Source: Eudoraea sp.
GTDB taxonomy: Bacteria; Bacteroidota; Bacteroidia; Flavobacteriales; Flavobacteriaceae
Direction: 5' to 3'
Assembly: GCA_013042125.1 (NCBI GenBank)
Contig: JABDQS010000153.1
Coordinates: forward strand, 1 to 5,524
Length of the DNA stretch: 5,524 nucleotides
Numbering within the stretch: position 1 is the stretch's first letter; each line of letters opens with the position of its first letter. The notes under the pieces were generated by a model, which worked only from the letters and a program-made list of their open reading frames with translations, was not told the origin of the DNA and ran no database searches. The position numbers were made by a program, and so were the translations under genes. Positions 1 through 3,975 of the stretch are shown piece by piece.

Positions 1-533
1 GTTTTAAGAAACGCCAGCGCTTTTATCCAATGAGGATCACTGCGCTGCCATTGGCCCACCTGTACCACCCTATTGTATTTCCTTGCTGCTTCTACCATTA
101 AATCGGCCTCATGAATGCTATTGGCTATCGGCTTTTCCACATATACGTCCTTGCCGGCAGCGCAGGCATCGGTCATCTGAATACAATGCCAGTGATCTGG
201 TGTGCCAATGATCACCGCCTGGAGTGTTTTTAGGTTTAAGAGTTCTCTATGGTCAGAAAATGTTTTTGGCCTTTTCCCCGTCTTTATCTTTAATTCTTCC
301 GCCCTTTCTTCCAATAATTGCGAATCTACATCACAAAGGGCCACACAAGCTGTGCCTGCGTTTTTCAAAAAAGAATTCAGGTTGGCCCATCCCATGCCTC
401 GTACTCCAATGAGACCCACGTTGACCTCGTTGTTAGGGAATAACATGGATGTTGCATTTAATTGACTGAGGGGTAAAGCAGTGGCAAGGGAAGCTACCCC
501 AAGATCTTTCAGGAATGTTCTGCGATTTTTCAT
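1..533 (-). CDS. Gfo/Idh/MocA family oxidoreductase with Tat signal, N-terminal part (partial)
   Basis: This is the first 177 codons of an NAD(P)-dependent sugar-type dehydrogenase; the C-terminal substrate-binding domain lies beyond the left edge. Residues 1-27 form a twin-arginine signal (NRRTFLK at 3-9, then a hydrophobic stretch), so the folded protein is probably exported to the periplasm. A Rossmann fold follows, with a glycine-rich turn (GVRGMG, 43-48), TPDHWH at 111-116 and the family's EKP motif at 133-135, whose lysine is normally catalytic. Exported members of this family in Bacteroidota usually act on carbohydrates, but no substrate can be read from this half. The start at 533 is chosen because it places the twin arginines at residues 4-5; an in-frame ATG at 551 would add six residues and cannot be excluded. 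It is divergent from the universal stress gene across a 194-base gap. Confidence 0.9.
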   Translation of the reverse strand, partial: MKNRRTFLKDLGVASLATALPLSQLNATSMLFPNNEVNVGLIGVRGMGWANLNSFLKNAGTACVALCDVDSQLLEERAEELKIKTGKRPKTFSDHRELLNLKTLQAVIIGTPDHWHCIQMTDACAAGKDVYVEKPIANSIHEADLMVEAARKYNRVVQVGQWQRSDPHWIKALAFLK

Positions 534-660
534 ACTAAAACGTTTAACCATCAATGTAGCAAATTTTTCAATGTATTTTAATAGTGTTTATCAGGTATTC
601 TTAAATTCCTGTACTTTGCCCGTTTCGTTCAGATATTTCCGGATTCGTGAATCTCTAAAG

Positions 661-674
661 CTGATAAAAATCAT
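661..674. promoter_or_regulatory. FNR-like palindromic operator upstream of the universal stress gene
   Basis: The core reads TGAT-AAAA-ATCA (662-673), which matches the inner eight fixed bases of the E. coli FNR-type consensus TTGAT-N4-ATCAA; the outermost pair does not match. Its centre (667.5) lies about 60 bases before the start codon at 728 and 33 bases before the centre of a TAnnTTTA element (697-704). That is where a Crp/Fnr-family activator would sit near -41. The same core recurs once more, at 2074-2087. Assignment to a Crp/Fnr regulator is inference; the identity of the protein is unknown. Confidence 0.5.
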
Positions 675-696
675 ACAATATATTGCAGAGATTAGA

Positions 697-704
697 TACA
701 TTTA
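697..704 (+). promoter_or_regulatory. Candidate -7 promoter element for the universal stress gene
   Basis: TACATTTA matches seven of eight positions of the Bacteroidota -7 consensus TAnnTTTG. Transcription would begin near 708, giving a leader of about 20 bases before the ATG at 728. No TTG lies at the usual -33 distance, as might be expected if an activator at 661-674 replaces that contact. The element is short and in AT-rich DNA, so it is weak evidence alone; its spacing to the palindrome supports it. Confidence 0.35.
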
Positions 705-727
705 AAAGAATATAAAAACCGGCAGTC

Positions 728-1603
728 ATGAAAAGGATCCTCCTACCAACCGATTTTTCGAGCAGTGCGTGGAATGCTATTGAGTTCGCAATGAAACTCT
801 TTAAAGACGAAACTTGTAAATTTTACATCTTACATACATACACACCTGCTTTATATCGCCTTGACTATTTGTTGGGCGGGCCAAATTTCAGTGCAATTCC
901 TGATTCTGAGGTGGAGCTGTCGATCAAAGGACTTGAGAAAACAGTGAGAGATATGAAGCGTTTATCTCAGAATCCAAAACACCAATTTGAAATGGTTTCA
1001 GCCTTTAATATTCTGAGTCATGAGGTAAATGATCAGACAATAACCAAAAACATTGATCTCATAGTCATGGGAACAAAAGGGGCAACAGGTGCCAAAGAAG
1101 TATTTATTGGAAGTAATACGGTTTACGTCCTGAGAAAGGCCACTGTTCCCGTTCTTGTGATCCCTGAGAATGCTTCATTGTTGTCCATAAAGAAAATTCT
1201 TTTCCCAACTGATTTTTTAACCAAGTACAAGGAACACGAATTTCAAAAAATAAGTGAAATGGCTGAGCGTTTTCATGCCTCAATTGTGGTAGTTCATGTA
1301 GTGGAGAACTATAAACTTTCAGAAGGACAATTAAAGAACAAGGAACATCTTTCCAGGTTGTTAAAGAACATCCCGCATACATTTGTTGAATTAACGGATG
1401 ATTTAATGCCCTTTGCAATTTTTGATTATTTAGAAGAAGCGTCTATTGATTTGCTTGCTATGATGAATAAGAAACACTCCCTCGTGGAGCGGATCTTTGA
1501 AAGACAACATATAGATCAGGTGGGCTATCATGTGAAGACACCCTTTTTAGTGGTTCAGGACACCGCTAAGGTCAATACCAAGGCCACTATCTCTGTTGAC
1601 TGA
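728..1603 (+). CDS. Universal stress protein with tandem UspA domains
   Basis: A 291-residue cytoplasmic protein made of two UspA-fold domains, roughly 1-148 and 153-278. Each opens with the same strand motif (LLPTDF at 5-10, LFPTDF at 158-163). Domain 1 carries the complete ATP-binding signature G-2x-G-9x-G-S (G115, G118, G128, S129) followed by the typical TVPVLVIPE strand. Domain 2 keeps the fold pattern and ends with a matching TPFLVVQD strand, but the glycine signature is replaced by a charged segment (about 246-262), so it probably does not bind ATP in the usual way. Double-domain Usps of this size are common in Bacteroidota and are generally linked to starvation, redox or oxygen-limitation stress; the exact role here is unknown. 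The ATG at 728 is chosen because the first strand starts immediately after it. A palindromic operator and -7-like element lie just upstream. Confidence 0.93.
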   Translation: MKRILLPTDFSSSAWNAIEFAMKLFKDETCKFYILHTYTPALYRLDYLLGGPNFSAIPDSEVELSIKGLEKTVRDMKRLSQNPKHQFEMVSAFNILSHEVNDQTITKNIDLIVMGTKGATGAKEVFIGSNTVYVLRKATVPVLVIPENASLLSIKKILFPTDFLTKYKEHEFQKISEMAERFHASIVVVHVVENYKLSEGQLKNKEHLSRLLKNIPHTFVELTDDLMPFAIFDYLEEASIDLLAMMNKKHSLVERIFERQHIDQVGYHVKTPFLVVQDTAKVNTKATISVD

Positions 1604-1638
1604 TCTTCCTTTGTAATATGATCAGACAAAGTATATTG

Positions 1639-2028
1639 CTAGTTCCCCCTTTTGTTAGGGGTGGTTGTACGGTTACTGCGTCGGCGATTTGTATTGTTTT
1701 GCTCATGATAGCGTTGGATATTATCATCCCGATAATTTCTTATCCGTGTATAACGTGAGCGGTTCAGATTCACATTCCGATAACGCGGAGGCAGAACACT
1801 CACACGGATCCAGGCAGAATTATCCCAATAGATATAATTCCTTGTAGTAAAGTCGTAGTAAAAACCATATTCAGGAAAATAAACATACCTAACTACTTCT
1901 ACTCTATTCGGATAAAACCAAGAAGGCGGTGGACCAATTCTGGAAGAAATTAGTACAGGTCCACAGCTAACAAGGAACAAAAAGCCACTTAATAGAACAA
2001 TTCCGGTGATCTTATTTTTTGCTTTCAT
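1639..2028 (-). CDS. Small Tyr- and Arg/Asn-rich lipoprotein of unknown function
   Basis: A 129-residue predicted lipoprotein. Residues 1-22 form a type II signal peptide with a lipobox LVSC and lipidated Cys22. The residues after the cysteine (GPV) do not resemble the acidic surface-export signals of Bacteroidota lipoproteins, so a periplasm-facing location is likelier. After a Pro-rich turn (33-40) comes an aromatic stretch (48-68, with Tyr, Phe and Trp at about every second position), which suggests a beta-hairpin or sheet. The C-terminal third (82-129) holds 13 Arg and 11 Asn against three acidic residues and is probably disordered and strongly basic. I recognise this as a kind of hypothetical protein seen in flavobacteria but know no function for it. 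It converges with the universal stress gene (35-base gap) and diverges from the YtxH operon, sharing a promoter region that contains an FNR-like palindrome. Confidence 0.85.
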   Translation of the reverse strand: MKAKNKITGIVLLSGFLFLVSCGPVLISSRIGPPPSWFYPNRVEVVRYVYFPEYGFYYDFTTRNYIYWDNSAWIRVSVLPPRYRNVNLNRSRYTRIRNYRDDNIQRYHEQNNTNRRRSNRTTTPNKRGN

Positions 2029-2032
2029 ATCA

Positions 2033-2053
2033 TTTTATTTATTGCAAATAAAA
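2033..2053. repeat. AT-only inverted repeat in the leader/promoter of the lipoprotein gene
   Basis: The arms TTTTATTT (2033-2040) and AAATAAAA (2046-2053) are perfect 8-base complements around a five-base centre ATTGC. They overlap the candidate -7 element of the minus-strand lipoprotein gene and lie five bases before its start codon. It could be a weak operator or simply AT-rich promoter sequence; the stem contains no G-C pair, so a stable RNA hairpin is unlikely. Confidence 0.3.
2045..2052 (-). promoter_or_regulatory. Candidate -7 promoter element for the lipoprotein gene
   Basis: Read on the minus strand this is TTTATTTG, seven of eight matches to TAnnTTTG (mismatch at the second base). 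Its centre is 32 bases from the centre of the palindrome at 2074-2087, nearly the same spacing as on the other side of that palindrome. The predicted start near 2041 would leave a very short leader (about 12 bases). A second overlapping candidate, TACTTTTA (2049-2056, minus), fits the box but not the spacing. Confidence 0.3.
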
Positions 2054-2073
2054 GTAACCTTCCCAGACATAAC

Positions 2074-2087
2074 ATGATAAATATCAT
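2074..2087. promoter_or_regulatory. FNR-like palindromic operator in the lipoprotein/YtxH divergent region
   Basis: ATGATAAATATCAT is a 14-base near-perfect palindrome containing the core TGAT-N4-ATCA (2075-2086), the same core as at 661-674 and close to the FNR consensus TTGAT-N4-ATCAA. Its centre is 33 bases before the centre of TACCTTTA on the plus strand and 32 bases before TTTATTTG on the minus strand. One bound dimer could therefore serve both divergent promoters. The palindrome is directly visible; the identity of the binding protein is inferred. Confidence 0.5.
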
Positions 2088-2109
2088 TGCATTGCTGTAA
2101 AGTCTGAAT

Positions 2110-2117
2110 TACCTTTA
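2110..2117 (+). promoter_or_regulatory. Candidate -7 promoter element for the YtxH operon
   Basis: TACCTTTA matches seven of eight positions of TAnnTTTG and is of the same TAnnTTTA form as the element before the universal stress gene. Its spacing to the upstream palindrome (33 bases centre to centre) is identical to that case. The leader would be about 70 bases, AT-rich, and contains a 10-base direct repeat. No ribosome-binding sequence is evident before the ATG at 2190, only an A-rich tract, which is usual in Bacteroidota. Confidence 0.35.
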
Positions 2118-2135
2118 ATTACAGCCGATGAAAAA

Positions 2136-2170
2136 TATTTATTAAGCTGCCGAAAAAAATTATTTATTAA
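2136..2170 (+). repeat. Direct repeat TATTTATTAA, two copies 25 bases apart, in the YtxH leader
   Basis: Exact 10-base copies occur at 2136-2145 and 2161-2170, with a shorter relative (TATTTATT) at 2036-2043. Both copies lie between the candidate promoter and the start codon at 2190. The sequence is AT-only, so chance is a reasonable explanation; a regulator site or an AU-rich leader signal is possible. Confidence 0.35.
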
Positions 2171-2189
2171 TCATAAAACCCAAAAAATC

Positions 2190-2519
2190 ATGTCTAACAA
2201 CACAGGAAACATCCTATTAGCCCTTGTATCAGGAGCCGCTATAGGAGCAGGAATTGGAATTTTGTTCGCACCGGATGAAGGTAAAAAAACGCGTAAAAAA
2301 ATTAAAACAAAAGTTATTGATAGTACGCACGATATTACTGACAGATTGGTCCATGCAAAAGAAGAACTTACTAAAACCGTTGACGAAAAGAAAGAAGACT
2401 TTGAGCACAAACTTGAAGATGCTATTTCCACAATGAGCTACAAGGCAGACGATATTATCGCCACTCTTGAACGAAAATTGGAAGAACTTAAAGTAAAAAA
2501 TGCTAAACTTCAGAAATAA
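2190..2519 (+). CDS. YtxH domain-containing membrane protein
   Basis: A 109-residue protein with one N-terminal membrane helix (about 7-27) containing the glycine zipper G15-xxx-G19-xxx-G23, followed by the YtxH hallmark LFAPDEGKKTR (25-35). The rest (about 45-108) is a highly charged, Lys/Glu-rich amphipathic helix that should form a coiled coil in the cytoplasm. YtxH proteins are widespread small stress-associated proteins (the Bacillus members belong to the general stress response), but no biochemical activity is established. It is the first gene of a tight operon: only five bases separate it from the next start. The ATG at 2190 is chosen because the membrane helix follows it at the usual distance and no in-frame alternative gives a better N-terminus. 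Family assignment is firm; function is not known. Confidence 0.92.
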   Translation: MSNNTGNILLALVSGAAIGAGIGILFAPDEGKKTRKKIKTKVIDSTHDITDRLVHAKEELTKTVDEKKEDFEHKLEDAISTMSYKADDIIATLERKLEELKVKNAKLQK

Positions 2520-2524
2520 GTCAA

Positions 2525-2881
2525 ATGGCTTTTAATGAACTAAAAAAAAACATTTCCGAAATAGACGAACATTTGCATTCGTATGTGGAAGGAAGTGTGG
2601 AGTACGCCAAGCTTAAGGGTTTCAAATTATCGATGGTAATAGTGACCTATTTTGCCAAAATATTTTTTATTGGCATTATCGGATTGCTGGCACTGCTACT
2701 CTTAAGCCTGGCTGCTTCTTTGGAATTGGGTGCTTTACTCGACAATACAGTAAAGGGATTTTTAATTGTGGGATTGTTCTATGTCTTACTAGGCATCATT
2801 TTCTTTATATTCCGCCGAAGTATTGACAAGCCTATACTCAGAACGTTTTCTAACCATTTTTTTGATGAGCATGAGAAATAA
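2525..2881 (+). CDS. Holin-like (Phage_holin_3_6/YqjE-type) two-helix membrane protein
   Basis: A 118-residue integral membrane protein. An amphipathic N-terminal segment (1-34) carries several Glu, Asp and Lys residues, followed by a long hydrophobic stretch (about 36-68) and a second helix (about 77-96), then a charged tail from 97. This layout fits the family annotated as phage holin family 3 superfamily 6, whose chromosomal members include E. coli YqjE. The name is misleading here: no endolysin, spanin or other phage gene is nearby, and the gene is embedded in a YtxH operon. It probably acts at the inner membrane with its operon partners. It starts five bases after the YtxH stop, and its last codons overlap the start of the next gene, implying translational coupling. 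Confidence 0.85.
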   Translation: MAFNELKKNISEIDEHLHSYVEGSVEYAKLKGFKLSMVIVTYFAKIFFIGIIGLLALLLLSLAASLELGALLDNTVKGFLIVGLFYVLLGIIFFIFRRSIDKPILRTFSNHFFDEHEK

Positions 2882-3116
2882 ATACAGATCGTTCGAAGAA
2901 ATAGACCGGCAGCTTCAGATTTTGGAGTTGAAGCGGAAAATAGATTGGGAACATGTTAAATTTAATGCCCAATCTATAAAAACATCCTTCTCTCCACCCA
3001 GTATGGCACAAAAGGCAGAAGTAATGATTCAAAGGATAGCCCTTACTTATGTGCTAAAAAGATTGCTTACCTGGAGATCTAAAAAGAAGCAAAAAAAATT
3101 AGAGCTAGTGTCATAA
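2871..3116 (+). CDS. Small basic protein, third gene of the YtxH operon (DUF6327-like)
   Basis: An 81-residue protein of unknown function. It opens with a conserved-looking helix, YRSFEEIDRQL (5-15), followed by a charged helix to about 37, a Pro-containing break (SPPS, 41-44), a moderately hydrophobic helix (about 50-67) and a basic tail with RSKKKQKK at 69-76. It resembles small Bacteroidota proteins that follow YtxH and holin-like genes; I believe these are catalogued as DUF6327, but that is from memory and not checked here. The start at 2871 is chosen because RSFEEID then follows directly. In-frame ATGs at 2865 and 2823 would lie deeper inside the holin-like gene. With the chosen start, the gene overlaps the upstream stop by 11 bases, typical of translational coupling. 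The basic tail could contact the membrane or nucleic acid; this is inference. Confidence 0.8.
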   Translation: MRNKYRSFEEIDRQLQILELKRKIDWEHVKFNAQSIKTSFSPPSMAQKAEVMIQRIALTYVLKRLLTWRSKKKQKKLELVS

Positions 3117-3165
3117 ATAACCAAGTTTTCAATTCAGGAGATCCTCCTTATTACTTCTATTCCAT

Positions 3166-3924
3166 TTAAAAGTCTAATAATACCGGGCAATGGTCAGAGC
3201 CGTAATACTCATTAAGGATCTCCACCTTTTTCACTTTATTGGTTAAAACCTCACTAATAAGAAAGTAATCCAGCCGCCAGCCGGTATTCCGTTCCCTGGC
3301 TTTAAACCGATAACTCCAATACGTGTAGGCTACTTTATCAGGATGAAATTTCCGATAGATATCTACCAGTCCGGCATTTAAAAAAGCATCCATCCCGTCT
3401 ATTTCTAACTGAGTATAGCCAGCCGTTTTGTTGTAGTTAGATTTATCATTCTTAAGGTCGATGGGTTTATGCGCCACATTAAAATCACCACAGACGATCA
3501 CAGGCTTTGTTTCTTCTTTTTTCTTGATATATTTTAGGAAATCCTTATCCCATCCTTTACGGTAATCCAATCTGTCTAATTGAGACCCGGAATTAGGGAC
3601 ATATACATTGATCAGATGAAAATCAGGATATTCAACAGAGAGGATACGTCCTTCTGAATCATGTTCTGCCACGCCCATATCCCTGATAGTATTTTCCGGG
3701 GCAGATTTTGTTAGGATAGCTGTTCCTGAATAGCCTTTTTTATCGGCCGAGTTACTCAGAATTTTGTATGTTTTCAAAGGTTCGAGCGCCTTTTCTACTT
3801 CCTCTTGCTGTGCCTTGGTTTCCTGAAGACAAATGATGTCAGCATCCAGCTCGGCAAGTACATTAAAAAAATCTTTCTTAACAATGGCTCTGATGCCATT
3901 TACATTCCAGGTAATAAGTTTCAT
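3166..3924 (-). CDS. xth: Exodeoxyribonuclease III / class II AP endonuclease
   Basis: A 252-residue cytoplasmic Mg-dependent enzyme that cleaves DNA 5' of abasic sites and removes 3' blocking groups in base-excision repair. Its length equals that of the short ExoA-type enzymes. All expected active-site residues are visible: Asn7 (WNVNG), Glu35 (LQETK), Tyr108 (NVYVPNSG), Asp147 and Asn149 (GDFNVA), Asp219 (WRLDY) and the terminal Asp244-His245 pair (SDHCP). Nothing is truncated. The ATG at 3924 gives the canonical MKLITWNVNG start. It lies 51 bases after the copper ATPase on the same strand, so readthrough is possible, but an exact TAnnTTTG element in that gap suggests its own promoter. It converges with the YtxH operon (49-base gap), with no strong terminator visible between them. 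Confidence 0.97.
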   Translation of the reverse strand: MKLITWNVNGIRAIVKKDFFNVLAELDADIICLQETKAQQEEVEKALEPLKTYKILSNSADKKGYSGTAILTKSAPENTIRDMGVAEHDSEGRILSVEYPDFHLINVYVPNSGSQLDRLDYRKGWDKDFLKYIKKKEETKPVIVCGDFNVAHKPIDLKNDKSNYNKTAGYTQLEIDGMDAFLNAGLVDIYRKFHPDKVAYTYWSYRFKARERNTGWRLDYFLISEVLTNKVKKVEILNEYYGSDHCPVLLDF

Positions 3925-3956
3925 CTAAATTCTTTACTATTAATTTCAGGTAAGTT

Positions 3957-3964
3957 CAAAAATA
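3957..3964 (-). promoter_or_regulatory. Candidate -7 promoter element for xth
   Basis: On the minus strand this reads TATTTTTG, an exact match to the Bacteroidota -7 consensus TAnnTTTG, within the 51-base gap between the copper ATPase stop and the xth start. The predicted leader is about 26 bases. No TTG is seen at the -33 distance, which would fall inside the ATPase coding end, so the promoter may be weak or the match fortuitous. Confidence 0.35.
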
Positions 3965-3975
3965 ATCAATCAGAT

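Noticed and set aside
202..465. Plus-strand open frame of 87 codons.
   Set aside because: It lies antisense within the Gfo/Idh/MocA gene, whose translation shows clear Rossmann and EKP motifs.
560..567. Minus-strand AAAATTTG as a -7 element for the Gfo/Idh/MocA gene.
   Set aside because: The first base of the consensus is missing, no TTG lies at the -33 distance, and the spacing to the palindrome at 661-674 does not fit.
481..705. Plus-strand open frame of 74 codons spanning the oxidoreductase start and the intergenic region.
   Set aside because: It is half antisense to the Tat signal region, has no recognisable composition or motif, and covers the operator and promoter sequences.
1104..1418. 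Minus-strand open frame of 104 codons.
   Set aside because: It is antisense to the universal stress protein, whose domains are complete in the other strand.
1600..1631. Short inverted repeats between the convergent stress-protein and lipoprotein genes: CTGATC/GATCAG and CTTTGT/ACAAAG.
   Set aside because: The stems are only six pairs with long loops, the two pairings are mutually interfering, and no T-run follows on either strand, so they are not convincing terminators.
2525..2881. Holin-like gene as evidence for a prophage or lysis cassette.
   Set aside because: No phage genes surround it, and chromosomal members of this family (YqjE type) occur in ordinary stress operons with small coiled-coil membrane proteins.
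3136..3148. AGGAG-ATC-CTCCT hairpin after the YtxH operon.
   Set aside because: A five-pair stem with a three-base loop and no following T-tract does not make an intrinsic terminator; it may be chance.
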